From: DAOMOD01 sp964526035
GTDB lineage: Bacteria > Pseudomonadota > Gammaproteobacteria > Xanthomonadales > BPKI01
NCBI GenBank assembly: GCA_964526035.1
Contig: CAZGKE010000003.1
Coordinates: 1-54,910 of the forward strand
Direction of reading: 5' to 3'
DNA: 54,910 nucleotides
Notes under the pieces: generated by a model
Seen by the model: only the letters and a program-made list of their open reading frames with translations
Told to the model about the DNA's origin: nothing
The model's database searches: none
Position numbers and translations under genes: made by a program
In this document: one piece after another, positions 1 to 7,908 of the stretch
Layout: each line of letters begins with the position of its first letter
Numbering within the stretch: the stretch's first letter is position 1

Positions 1-694
<694 letters not shown>

Positions 695-908
695 GCTGCG
701 TCTCCTGGCTGGAGCGGGTATTGGGAAGGAATGGCTCGCCGCCGGGATGCGAAATGGGGCGATACAGCGACCCATTATGCCGGATGGCAGTCCTCGCTCG
801 CCATTGAACAAGGGTCGAAGGCGACCGTCGCACAGGCCGGAGCCTCGAACCGACCGCAGGGAACCCGCGCCGGCAGCTGCGGTCAAGGAAGCCATTGCCA
901 GCACTTGA

Positions 909-914
909 TAGAAT
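909..914 (+). promoter_or_regulatory. Candidate -10 box, possibly giving a leaderless mRNA
   Basis: TAGAAT sits 8 bases before the preferred ATG of the A-type Fe-S carrier. If it is used as a -10 element, transcription would start at or next to the ATG, and no Shine-Dalgarno sequence is visible there. No convincing -35 hexamer is seen, so this is an inference from position only. Confidence 0.3.
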
Positions 915-921
915 GCCCCGC

Positions 922-1272
922 ATGACCCAACACGCCGCCATCCGTCTGACCCCCACCGCCGCCGAGCGCGTACGCCAGTTCCTGGTCGAACAGCCCGGCA
1001 AGCGCGGCCTGCGCTTCGGCGTGAAGAAGACCGGCTGCTCCGGCTGGGCCTACGTGATCGACCTCGCCGACAGCGCGGGCAGCGACGACACCGTGTTCGT
1101 CGACGACGATATCGACATCCTGGTCAATGCCGAGAGCCTTCCGCTGGTAGCTGGCACAGAGATCGACTTCCGCCAGCAGTCGCTGGGATCGAGCTTCGTG
1201 TTCCGCAACCCCAACGTCACCGCCGAGTGCGGCTGCGGCGAGAGCTTCACCACCAAGCCAGAGATGGCCTGA
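922..1272 (+). CDS. A-type iron-sulfur cluster carrier (IscA/SufA family)
   Basis: This 116-residue protein belongs to the HesB/IscA/SufA family, which holds Fe-S clusters or iron and passes them to apo-enzymes. The three conserved cysteines are present: C39 in KKTGCSGWAY, and C103 and C105 in ECGCGESF near the C-terminus. Length and motif spacing are normal. The start at the second ATG (MTQHAAIRL) matches family N-termini. An ATG nine bases earlier is also in frame and neither has a clear ribosome site. It stands alone here, with no iscS, iscU or suf genes around it, and is divergent from acnA. Whether it is IscA, SufA or another A-type carrier cannot be decided from sequence, so no symbol is given. 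Confidence 0.9.
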   Translation: MTQHAAIRLTPTAAERVRQFLVEQPGKRGLRFGVKKTGCSGWAYVIDLADSAGSDDTVFVDDDIDILVNAESLPLVAGTEIDFRQQSLGSSFVFRNPNVTAECGCGESFTTKPEMA

Positions 1273-1312
1273 GCTGGACCTCTTGAAGCCTTGAGGTTTG
1301 CCGAAAGGGACG

Positions 1313-1332
1313 GTGACGGGCTGGCCCGTCAC
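1313..1332 (+). terminator. Perfect hairpin after the Fe-S carrier gene
   Basis: GTGACGGG-CTGG-CCCGTCAC is a perfect 8-bp stem with a 4-base loop, 40 bases after the stop codon. It lacks a T tract, so it may be a weak or Rho-assisted terminator or only an mRNA-stabilising hairpin. Confidence 0.4.
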
Positions 1333-1360
1333 TACGAAAGCGTCGCCAGGGTGTCACCGC

Positions 1361-1366
1361 TATAAT
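1361..1366 (+). promoter_or_regulatory. -10 box TATAAT upstream of the DUF885 gene
   Basis: A consensus TATAAT lies 32 bases before the ATG. The region where a -35 would be is not close to TTGACA. The -10 match and position make it a plausible sigma-70 promoter. Confidence 0.45.
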
Positions 1367-1398
1367 CGTGGGCCGCTCTCGCCAACCGAGTCATATCG

Positions 1399-3168
1399 AT
1401 GCGCATCCTGCTTGCCAGCTTCCTGTTCTTCGGGTTGATCCAGCCCGGCTTCGCCGATGACGCCGAGCGCGTGCAGGCGCGAGCCGCGCTCCATGAGCTG
1501 TTCACCGACGAATGGGAGCGTGGACTGCGCGAGAACCCGGTGCGAGCCTCGTTTCGCGGCGACCGTCGCTGGAACGACCAGTGGGGCGACAGTTCGCTGG
1601 CCTCCATCGAAGCACGAAACCAGGCAGATATCGCGGCGCTCGCCAGGCTCAAGGCCATCGATCGCGATCTGCTCGACGAGACCGACCAGGTCAGCTATGA
1701 CATGTTTGCCTGGGACCTGCAGGGCGGCATCGACGGCCATCGTTTCCGCAGCTACCTGATCCCGCTCAACCAGCGCGGCGGGGTGCAGACCCTGGACGGC
1801 GTGCAGGAGAGCCTGCGCTTCGAGACGGTCAAGGACTTCGAGGACTGGATCGCGCGCCTGCGCGGTGTGGGGGAACTGGTCGACAACACCATTGCGCTGA
1901 TGCGTGAGGGCGTGAAGCAGGGCTTCACGCCGCCCAAGGTGACCATGGAGCGCATTCCCGCCCAGATCGCCGCGCAGATCGTCGAGGAGCCCACCGACAG
2001 CCGCTTCTTCCGCGCCTTCTCGCGCATGCCCGACAGCATCGACGCCGACACCCAGGCACGGCTGCGCAAGGCGGGCAGCGAGGCCATCGCCGAAGTGGTG
2101 ATCCCTGCCTACCGCCGCTTCGGCGCCTTCTTCAACGACGAGTACCTGCCCAACTGCCGCGAGTCGATCGCCGCGCGCGAACTGCCCGACGGCGCCGAGT
2201 ACTACCGGCATCTGGCGCGCCGCTTCACCACCACCGGCATGACGCCTGAAGAGATACATCAGGTAGGTGTCGCCGAAGTCGCACGCATCCGCGCCGAGAT
2301 GGATGCGATCATCGAAAAGGTCGGCTATGAGGGCAGCTTCGCCGAATTCCTCGATTTCCTGCGCAGTGACCCGCGCTTCTACTACGAAACCTCGCGCGAG
2401 CTGTTCGAGGCCTACCTCGCCATCTCCAAACGCATCGATCCCGAACTGGTCAAGGTCTTTCACGTCGACACCGTTCCGCGCATGCCCTATGGGCTGCGCG
2501 CCATTCCCGACAACGTGGCGCCGGACACCACCACCGCCTATTACATGCAGCCGGCCGCCGACGGCAGCCGCGCCGGCTTTTACTACGTGAACCTCTATCG
2601 ACCGGAGGTGCGGCCGAAATACGAAATGATGGTGCTGTCGATCCACGAGGCGGTGCCCGGTCATCACTTCCAGATCGCGCGCGCCCAGGAGCTGGGCGAG
2701 CTGCCCGAGTTCCGCCGCAGCGCCGGCATCACTGCCTACGTGGAAGGCTGGGCGCTCTACAGTGAACGACTCGGCCACGAGATGGGCCTCTACGAAGACC
2801 CTTACGACCACTTCGGTCAGCTCACCTACGACATGTGGCGTGCCGTGCGCCTGGTGGTGGATACCGGCATGCACTACAAGGGCTGGACCCGCGAGCAGGC
2901 CATCGACTACTTCCGCGCCAACGCCGCCAAGACCGAAGCCGACATCATCAACGAGATCGACCGCTACATCGCCTGGCCCGGCCAGGCCCTGGCCTACAAG
3001 ATCGGCCAGCTCAAGATCTCCGAACTGCGCGAACACGGCGAAACGACCCTCGGCGAGCAGTTCAGCCTGAAGGACTTCCATGAGATCCTGCTCAACCAGG
3101 GCGCCGTACCGCTGGAGGTGCTTGAGGCGCGCGTGAGGGGGTGGATTGAGGAGCAGGAGGGTGGTTGA
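1399..3168 (+). CDS. Secreted DUF885 family metalloprotein
   Basis: This is a 589-residue DUF885 protein. A hydrophobic signal peptide (MRILLASFLFFGLIQPGFA) predicts export. The family hallmark HEAVPGHHFQ is at about residues 416-425 and is followed by EGWALYSERLGHE with a glutamate near residue 449. This HExxxGH plus downstream E arrangement looks like a zinc-peptidase site, and the family is generally regarded as putative peptidases without a settled substrate. Length is typical (about 580-610). The stop codon falls inside a 55-bp sequence that is repeated on the other side of the N gap, but the reading frame looks complete. A periplasmic or extracellular peptidase is likely; the substrate is unknown. 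Confidence 0.9.
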   Translation: MRILLASFLFFGLIQPGFADDAERVQARAALHELFTDEWERGLRENPVRASFRGDRRWNDQWGDSSLASIEARNQADIAALARLKAIDRDLLDETDQVSYDMFAWDLQGGIDGHRFRSYLIPLNQRGGVQTLDGVQESLRFETVKDFEDWIARLRGVGELVDNTIALMREGVKQGFTPPKVTMERIPAQIAAQIVEEPTDSRFFRAFSRMPDSIDADTQARLRKAGSEAIAEVVIPAYRRFGAFFNDEYLPNCRESIAARELPDGAEYYRHLARRFTTTGMTPEEIHQVGVAEVARIRAEMDAIIEKVGYEGSFAEFLDFLRSDPRFYYETSRELFEAYLAISKRIDPELVKVFHVDTVPRMPYGLRAIPDNVAPDTTTAYYMQPAADGSRAGFYYVNLYRPEVRPKYEMMVLSIHEAVPGHHFQIARAQELGELPEFRRSAGITAYVEGWALYSERLGHEMGLYEDPYDHFGQLTYDMWRAVRLVVDTGMHYKGWTREQAIDYFRANAAKTEADIINEIDRYIAWPGQALAYKIGQLKISELREHGETTLGEQFSLKDFHEILLNQGAVPLEVLEARVRGWIEEQEGG

Positions 3169-3366
3169 AAAACGAGAGGCTACGGTTGGGGCCATCCAAG
3201 GACCTGGGCCTNNNNNNNNNNNNNNNNNNNNNNNNNNNNNNNNNNNNNNNNNNNNNNNNNNNNNNNNNNNNNNNNNNNNNNNNNNNNNNNNNNNNNNNNN
3301 NNNNNNNNNNNGAGGGTGGTTGAAAAACGAGAGGCTACGGTTGGGGCCATCCAAGGACCTGGGCCT
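3157..3366. repeat. Exact 55-bp duplicate flanking a 100-N scaffold gap
   Basis: The 55 bases before the N run (3157-3211) are identical to the 55 bases after it (3312-3366). They begin gagggtggttgaaaaacgag and end ccaaggacctgggcct. The N run is exactly 100 bases, a conventional filler length. The likely reading is that two contigs sharing a k-mer-length end were joined without merging the overlap, so the duplication is probably not real. A true tandem repeat cannot be excluded. Confidence 0.85.
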
Positions 3367-3419
3367 GGGCCTGGGCCTAGGGCCTAGGGCTTAGGGCTTA
3401 GGGCTTAGGGCCTAGGGAA
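3357..3419 (+). repeat. Telomere-like short tandem repeat (GGGCCT then AGGGCYT units)
   Basis: The tract begins with 6-base GGGCCT units and passes into 7-base units AGGGCCT, AGGGCTT x3 and AGGGCCT. A related sequence in the opposite sense (CCCCAAGCCCCAAGCCC) occurs about 100 bases further on, near 3512-3528. This low-complexity tract explains why the assembly broke here. From the DUF885 stop to rpsF, about 500 bases including the gap, no gene is visible. The region holds only this tract, the rpsF promoter and the rpsF leader. Confidence 0.8.
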
Positions 3420-3547
3420 CAGCCCGAGAGCGTGCGCCGCAGCCCAAGGAACGGTCGCTTCGGTGCGTCGAGGGCTTCCTGGAAACACTGGAGCCTCTCG
3501 ATCTGGCCACCCCCAAGCCCCAAGCCCAGGTACAAACCTCCCAACCC

Positions 3548-3576
3548 TTGCGCCGCTCGCACACAGCACCCATAAT
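3548..3576 (+). promoter_or_regulatory. Sigma-70-like promoter of the rpsF operon
   Basis: A -35-like TTGCGC and a -10-like CATAAT are separated by exactly 17 bases. The predicted start would give an rpsF leader of about 90 nucleotides. The match and spacing are good for a ribosomal protein operon. Confidence 0.6.
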
Positions 3577-3582
3577 GCCCGG

Positions 3583-3672
3583 CTCCCTGCACCATGCAGG
3601 GCCCTTGCCCCACCGTTGATCGGGGGGCTGCCGGTCCGGAATTCGCTGGACCCGCATCCACGAGGAAACACC
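3583..3672 (+). promoter_or_regulatory. Structured 5' leader of rpsF (candidate S6:S18 autoregulatory site)
   Basis: The leader can form several short hairpins: CTGC-accat-GCAG, GCCCC...GGGGGC, and GGTCC...GGACC just before the ribosome site. An rpsF leader that binds the S6:S18 complex through an unpaired CCG element is known in many bacteria, and CCG occurs twice in GCCGGTCCGG here. The assignment is inference; a covariance search would be decisive. Confidence 0.3.
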
Positions 3673-4122
3673 ATGCGTCACTATGAGATCGTGTTCATGG
3701 TCCATCCGGACCAGAGCGAGCAGGTGCCCGCGATGATCGAGCGATATCGCGGCATGATCGAAGCCGAGGGCGGCAAGATCCATCGCCTCGAGGACTGGGG
3801 TCGGCGTCAGCTGGCCTATCCGATCGAGCATCTTGCCAAGGCCCACTACGTGCTGCTCAACGTCGAGTGCGGCCAGTCCGTGCTGGATGAGCTTGTATCG
3901 GGCTTCCGCTTCAACGATGCCGTGCTGCGCCATCTGGTGATCAAGCGCGACGCGCCGGACACCGAGCCCTCCTTCATCGCCAGGAACAAGGAAGAGAAGG
4001 ACGGCAGGGACGGGCGTGATCGCCCGCGCAGCCGTCGCGACGACGACGACGTCGATGTCGAAATCGATGACGACGACGAGGACGCGCCGGACGAGAAGTC
4101 TGCCGAGTCCGTAGAAGCCTGA
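3673..4122 (+). CDS. rpsF: 30S ribosomal protein S6
   Basis: This 149-residue protein begins MRHYEIVFMVHPDQSEQVPA, the typical S6 start, followed by GGKIHRLEDWGRRQLAYPI and KAHYVLLNVEC. It binds 16S rRNA beside S18 in the platform of the small subunit. The C-terminal 45 residues form a low-complexity, strongly acidic tail (RDDDDVDVEIDDDDEDAPDE) preceded by an Arg-rich stretch. In E. coli the S6 tail receives added glutamates by RimK, but a tail this Asp-rich is encoded directly here. The ATG after GAGGAAACACC was chosen because the reading frame also extends upstream without family similarity. It is the first gene of rpsF-rpsR-rplI. Confidence 0.97.
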   Translation: MRHYEIVFMVHPDQSEQVPAMIERYRGMIEAEGGKIHRLEDWGRRQLAYPIEHLAKAHYVLLNVECGQSVLDELVSGFRFNDAVLRHLVIKRDAPDTEPSFIARNKEEKDGRDGRDRPRSRRDDDDVDVEIDDDDEDAPDEKSAESVEA

Positions 4123-4142
4123 GCGCATAGAGGAACCGACCC

Positions 4143-4367
4143 ATGAGCAAGTTTTTTCGTCGCCGCAAGTTCTGCCGTTTCACCGCCGAGGACACCGTCG
4201 AGATCGACTACAAGGATCTCAACACGCTGCGCCAGTACCTCACCGAGACCGGCAAGATCGTGCCCAGCCGCATCACCGGTACCAAGGCGCGCTACCAGCG
4301 CCAGCTGGCCACTGCGATCAAGCGTGCGCGCTTCCTGGCGCTGATCCCGTACTGCGACAACCATTGA
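4143..4367 (+). CDS. rpsR: 30S ribosomal protein S18
   Basis: This 74-residue S18 reads MSKFFRRRKFCRFTAEDT and then the conserved IDYKDLNTLRQYLTETGKIV, PSRITGTKARYQRQL and IKRARFLALIPY motifs. It binds 16S rRNA as a partner of S6, whose gene lies 20 bases upstream. The single cysteine (CRF) is of the non-zinc type. An AGAGGAACC ribosome site precedes the ATG. Length and order are normal for the family. Confidence 0.98.
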   Translation: MSKFFRRRKFCRFTAEDTVEIDYKDLNTLRQYLTETGKIVPSRITGTKARYQRQLATAIKRARFLALIPYCDNH

Positions 4368-4375
4368 TGTGTCAT

Positions 4376-4405
4376 CAGGCCCGCTGCGTCGGGCCTGTGA
4401 AATTT
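4376..4405 (+). terminator. Hairpin with short T run between rpsR and rplI (attenuator or processing site)
   Basis: CAGGCCCG-ctgcgt-CGGGCCTG gives a perfect 8-bp stem followed by tgaaatttt. Its place inside the operon suggests partial termination or mRNA processing that lowers or separates rplI expression. A 12-bp palindrome, GTCCGATCGGAC, follows at 4412-4423. Confidence 0.5.
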
Positions 4406-4472
4406 TCGTCCGTCCGATCGGACAGCCACACGTTGCGCCGGCACACCCGGCGCTAACGATCCGGAGACCCCC

Positions 4473-4925
4473 ATGGAATTGATCCTGCTTCAGAAAGTCC
4501 ACAAGCTCGGAAACCTCGGCGACCGCGTCAACGTCAAGCCGGGCTACGGGCGCAACTACCTGGTGCCCCAGGGCAAGGCTGTACCCGCCACCGCCGCCAA
4601 CCTCGAGGATTTCGAGAAGCGCCGCGCCGAGTTTGAGGCCAAGGCCAAAGAGCTCCTGTCCGGTGCTGAAGGTCGCCAGGCCGCGCTGGAAGGCGCTCAC
4701 GTCACGATCTCCGCCAATGCCAGCACCGAGGGCAAGCTGTATGGCTCGGTCGGCCCACGCGAGATCGCCGACGCCCTGACTGCCATCGGCAAGCCGGTCG
4801 ACAAGGCCGAAGTGCTGATGGGCGAGCTGGTCGCCATCCGCCAGATCGGCGAGTTCGAAGTCGAGATCGCGCTGCACGCCGACATCCACAGCAAGGTCAA
4901 GGTGACGGTGGTCGCGGAAAAGTAG
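4473..4925 (+). CDS. rplI: 50S ribosomal protein L9
   Basis: This 150-residue L9 binds 23S rRNA and influences translational fidelity. The N-domain signature is clear: MELILLQKVHKLGNLGDRVN, VKPGYGRNYLVPQGKAVPAT. The long connecting helix and the C-terminal domain (GKLYGSVGPREIADAL, GEFEVEIALHADIHSKV) follow. The start has a GGAGACCCCC ribosome site. It is separated from rpsR by about 105 bases containing a hairpin and is closed by a strong terminator. Confidence 0.97.
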   Translation: MELILLQKVHKLGNLGDRVNVKPGYGRNYLVPQGKAVPATAANLEDFEKRRAEFEAKAKELLSGAEGRQAALEGAHVTISANASTEGKLYGSVGPREIADALTAIGKPVDKAEVLMGELVAIRQIGEFEVEIALHADIHSKVKVTVVAEK

Positions 4926-4952
4926 GCGTTCGCTTCCGCGAGCTGCCGATGC

Positions 4953-4977
4953 AGAGGGCGCCGCGAGGCGCCCTTTG
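4953..4977 (+). terminator. Intrinsic terminator after rplI
   Basis: GGGCGCC-GCGA-GGCGCCC forms a 7-bp GC stem, extended by A-T and G-T pairs at its base, and is followed by TTTGTGTTT. It lies about 30 bases after the rplI stop codon. Confidence 0.8.
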
Positions 4978-4987
4978 TGTTTGGGTC

Positions 4988-5150
4988 AGTTCCAGTAGCC
5001 AGTTCCAATTGTCAGAACAGCCGGCAAGCGAGGCGGCCGTATAGCAAAGGGTCGCTACCGCGAATCGCTGAGCAGCGGAAGGCAAGCTGCGTTCGGTCTG
5101 CTGATCTTTTCCGGCATCTGGAACTGGCTACTGGAGCTTTGCTCCTGGAG
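4988..5150. repeat. Small non-coding element bounded by a 17-bp inverted repeat
   Basis: TCCAGTAGCCAGTTCCA (4991-5007) and its exact reverse complement TGGAACTGGCTACTGGA (5119-5135) enclose about 111 bases. Next to the right arm is a further small hairpin, GGAGC-TTT-GCTCC, then the palindrome GGAGCCATGGCTCC. No coding sequence is evident in the roughly 380 bases between rplI and dnaB. The arrangement resembles a miniature inverted-repeat element, with no obvious target duplication. It could instead be a structured leader or terminator region for dnaB. Confidence 0.6.
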
Positions 5151-5210
5151 CCATGGCTCCACCCCGTCTCACCCCCTGCGACACCCCGCCCGCAAGAATC
5201 CATCCACCGC

Positions 5211-5219
5211 TTATCCACA
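5211..5219 (+). promoter_or_regulatory. Perfect DnaA box upstream of dnaB
   Basis: TTATCCACA matches the consensus DnaA box TTATNCACA exactly, 88 bases before the dnaB ATG. A single perfect box ahead of the replicative helicase gene suggests possible DnaA control, but chance occurrence cannot be ruled out. No cluster of boxes or AT-rich unwinding region is seen, so it is not an origin. Confidence 0.5.
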
Positions 5220-5306
5220 GGCAGCGCACAGAACTGTCTGCAACGGTCGGGCGCGATGCGGGCGTATGATCGCCGACCGCGCCTGCACCCTCCCAGAGAA
5301 CTTTCG

Positions 5307-6704
5307 ATGAGTCCACAGCCAGGCCTTCGCCCCGACGCCGACGCTCCAGAGATCCATACCCTTCGCATACCGCCGCATTCGGTCGAGGCGGAGCAGTCGG
5401 TGTTGGGCGGACTGATGCTGTCGGCGGAAGCCTGGGACGATGTCGCCGATCTGATCGACGAGGATGATTTCTATCGTCGTGACCACCGTCTGATCTTCGC
5501 CGCGATCCGCGAACTGGCGCGGCGCGGCGAACCCTGCGATGCGGTGACCCTGGTCGATCAGCTGACCGACAAGGGCGGCATCGACGAAGTGGGCGGTGCC
5601 GCCTACATGATCCAGCTCGCCAACAACACGCCGAGCGCAGCCAACATCACCGCCTATGCGCGGATCGTGCGCGAGAAGGCGGTGCTGCGCTACCTGATCC
5701 ACACCGGCACCAAGCTGGTCAATGACGGTTTCCAGCCGGAGGGACGCACCACGTCCGAGATCCTCGAGGAAGCCGAGCAGGCGGTCTACCGCATCGCCGA
5801 GGAGGGTGCTCGCGGACGCAAGGGATTCACCGACATGAAGGCGGCCGTCGGTGAGGCGTTCCGACTGCTGCAGGAGCGCTACGAAGCCGGCGGCAACATC
5901 ACCGGCATTCCCACCGGCTTCACCGACCTCGATCATCGTACCGCCGGCCTGCAGCCCGGTGACCTGATCATCCTTGCCGCGCGTCCGGCAATGGGCAAGA
6001 CCTCGCTGGCGTTGAACATCGCCGAGTACGCCGCGCTGCGCACCGACAAGGCGGTGGCGGTGTTCAGCATGGAGATGTCGGCCTCGCAGCTGGCGTTCCG
6101 CCTGATCTCGTCGCTGGGCCGCATCGACCAGACCCACCTGCGCACCGGCCAGCTCGAAGACGAGGAGTGGCCGCGGGTGACCTCGGCGATCAAGCTGCTG
6201 TCCACCGCGCCGATCTTCATCGACGACACGCCCGGTCTGTCGCCTGGCGAGCTGCGCGCGCGTGCGCGGCGACTGAAGTCGCGGCACGATCTCGGGCTGA
6301 TCGTCATCGATTACCTGCAGCTGATGCAGGTGCCCGGAACCCGCGAGAATCGCGCCACCGAGATGTCAGAGATCTCGCGCAGCATGAAGGCCCTCGCCAA
6401 GGAGCTGAACGTGCCGGTGATCGCCTTGTCGCAGTTGAACCGCCAGCTGGAAAGCCGCACCGACAAGCGTCCGGTGATGGCCGACCTGCGCGAGTCCGGC
6501 GCCATCGAGCAGGACGCCGACCTGATCGTGTTCATCTATCGCGACGAGTACTACCACGACGATTCGCCGGACAAGGGACTCGCCGAGGTGATCATCGGCA
6601 AGCATCGAAACGGCCCGACCGGCACCGTCAAGCTGACCTTCCTCGGCCAGTACACGCGTTTCGAGAACCACACCAACGAGAGCTACTCCGGGCACTTCGA
6701 GTGA
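5307..6704 (+). CDS. dnaB: Replicative DNA helicase DnaB
   Basis: This 465-residue hexameric helicase unwinds DNA at the replication fork and works with primase. The N-terminal domain opens with PHSVEAEQSVLGGLMLSAE. The RecA-like domain has Walker A at LAARPAMGKTSLALN (lysine at about 231), Walker B at GLIVIDYLQLMQ, then PVIALSQLNRQLE and the arginine-finger region RPVMADLRESGAIEQDAD. The ATG with an AGAGAAC site is preferred because the longer open frame upstream runs through the non-coding repeat region. The stop overlaps the alr start in GTGA, so the two are translationally coupled. The rplI-dnaB-alr order is common in proteobacteria. Confidence 0.98.
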   Translation: MSPQPGLRPDADAPEIHTLRIPPHSVEAEQSVLGGLMLSAEAWDDVADLIDEDDFYRRDHRLIFAAIRELARRGEPCDAVTLVDQLTDKGGIDEVGGAAYMIQLANNTPSAANITAYARIVREKAVLRYLIHTGTKLVNDGFQPEGRTTSEILEEAEQAVYRIAEEGARGRKGFTDMKAAVGEAFRLLQERYEAGGNITGIPTGFTDLDHRTAGLQPGDLIILAARPAMGKTSLALNIAEYAALRTDKAVAVFSMEMSASQLAFRLISSLGRIDQTHLRTGQLEDEEWPRVTSAIKLLSTAPIFIDDTPGLSPGELRARARRLKSRHDLGLIVIDYLQLMQVPGTRENRATEMSEISRSMKALAKELNVPVIALSQLNRQLESRTDKRPVMADLRESGAIEQDADLIVFIYRDEYYHDDSPDKGLAEVIIGKHRNGPTGTVKLTFLGQYTRFENHTNESYSGHFE

Positions 6705-7795
6705 GCCGCGGCACCGAGGCCATCGTCCACCTGCAGGCGCTGCGTCACAACCTCGGCGTGGTGCGTCGGATGGCGCCCGAGTCGAAGCTGATGGCGGTGG
6801 TCAAGGCCGACGGCTATGGCCATGGCCTGGAGCGCGTCGCGCGCGTTCTCGCCGAGGGCGCCGACGCTTTCGGGGTGGCCTATACCGAGGATGCCCGGCG
6901 ACTGCGTGAGATCGGCCTGGCGCAGCGCATCGTGCTGCTGTCCGGCGTGATCGATGCCACCGACCTCGCCGAAGTGCGCAGGCTCGATGCCGAGATCGTG
7001 GTGCACGACCTGCGCCAGGTGGAGCTGCTGGAAGCCGAGGGTGGATCGCGGCCACTGAAGGTATGGCTGAAGATCGACACCGGCATGCACCGGCTTGGCT
7101 TCGCCCCGGCGGATGCGGCCGAAGTCTTTGCGCGCCTGCGCGCGCTGCCCAATGTCGATCCCGACATGGTGCTGATGACGCATTTCGCCAACTCCGATGT
7201 CGTCGATGACCCGCAGACGCGTGTGCAGCAGGCGCTGTTCGAGTCCACCGTGGCCGCACTGCCCGGCGCCCGTTCCCTGGCCAATTCCGCGGCCGTGCTC
7301 GGCTGGCCCGAAAGTCGCGCCGACTGGGTGCGTGCGGGCGGATTGCTGTACGGGATTTCGGTGATCGAAGGGCGCAGCGGCAGCGACCTCGGTCTGCAGC
7401 CCGCCATGACGCTGCGCAGCCGTCTGCTGGCGGTGAAGCGCATCGCCGCCGGCGAGCGTATCGGCTATGGCGGCGACTTCACCTGTCCCGAGGACATGCC
7501 GGTGGGCGTCGTCGCCATCGGCTACGGCGACGGCTATCCGCGCCATGCGCGCGGCATGACGCCGGTGCTGGTCAATGGCAAGCCGACCGGCATCATCGGA
7601 CGCGTGTCCATGGATCTGGTGACCGTCGACCTGCGCGGACAGCCCGATGCCGGTGTCGGCGACCCGGTGCTGCTGTGGGGCCGCGGCCTGCCGGTGGAGA
7701 CCGTGGCGACGCACGCAGGCACCATCGGCTATGAGCTCACCTGCGGCATGACCCGACGCGTGCGCTTCGTCGAGGACGATCAGCCGTTGGCCTGA
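6701..7795 (+). CDS. alr: Alanine racemase
   Basis: This 364-residue PLP enzyme interconverts L- and D-alanine to supply peptidoglycan. The PLP lysine is K34 in LMAVVKADGYGHG. Further signatures are KIDTGMHRLGF, RIGYGGDF with the catalytic tyrosine near residue 256, VAIGYGDGYPRHARGM and GRVSMDLVTVDL. The start is a GTG that overlaps the dnaB stop codon (GTGA). The reading frame is open further upstream, but only inside dnaB. Length is typical for the family. Confidence 0.96.
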   Translation: MSRGTEAIVHLQALRHNLGVVRRMAPESKLMAVVKADGYGHGLERVARVLAEGADAFGVAYTEDARRLREIGLAQRIVLLSGVIDATDLAEVRRLDAEIVVHDLRQVELLEAEGGSRPLKVWLKIDTGMHRLGFAPADAAEVFARLRALPNVDPDMVLMTHFANSDVVDDPQTRVQQALFESTVAALPGARSLANSAAVLGWPESRADWVRAGGLLYGISVIEGRSGSDLGLQPAMTLRSRLLAVKRIAAGERIGYGGDFTCPEDMPVGVVAIGYGDGYPRHARGMTPVLVNGKPTGIIGRVSMDLVTVDLRGQPDAGVGDPVLLWGRGLPVETVATHAGTIGYELTCGMTRRVRFVEDDQPLA

Positions 7796-7908
7796 AGGTC
7801 TTCCTTCGCGGCAGGCAGTGCCCCATGCGGTGTTGACCTGTCAGCCGCTCACGCCGCGTCTGCCCGCATGGTCTAGGATGGTGATGTTTCTCACCCTGGA
7901 GACCCGCC

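Noticed and set aside
1360..3354. A 664-codon minus-strand open frame crossing the N gap
   Set aside because: It is antisense to the DUF885 gene and reads through unknown bases. No signal or domain is visible, so it is taken as a shadow frame.
5160..5306. Idea that the dnaB upstream region is a replication origin
   Set aside because: Only one DnaA box is present, without a box cluster or an AT-rich unwinding stretch, and dnaA/dnaN are not nearby.
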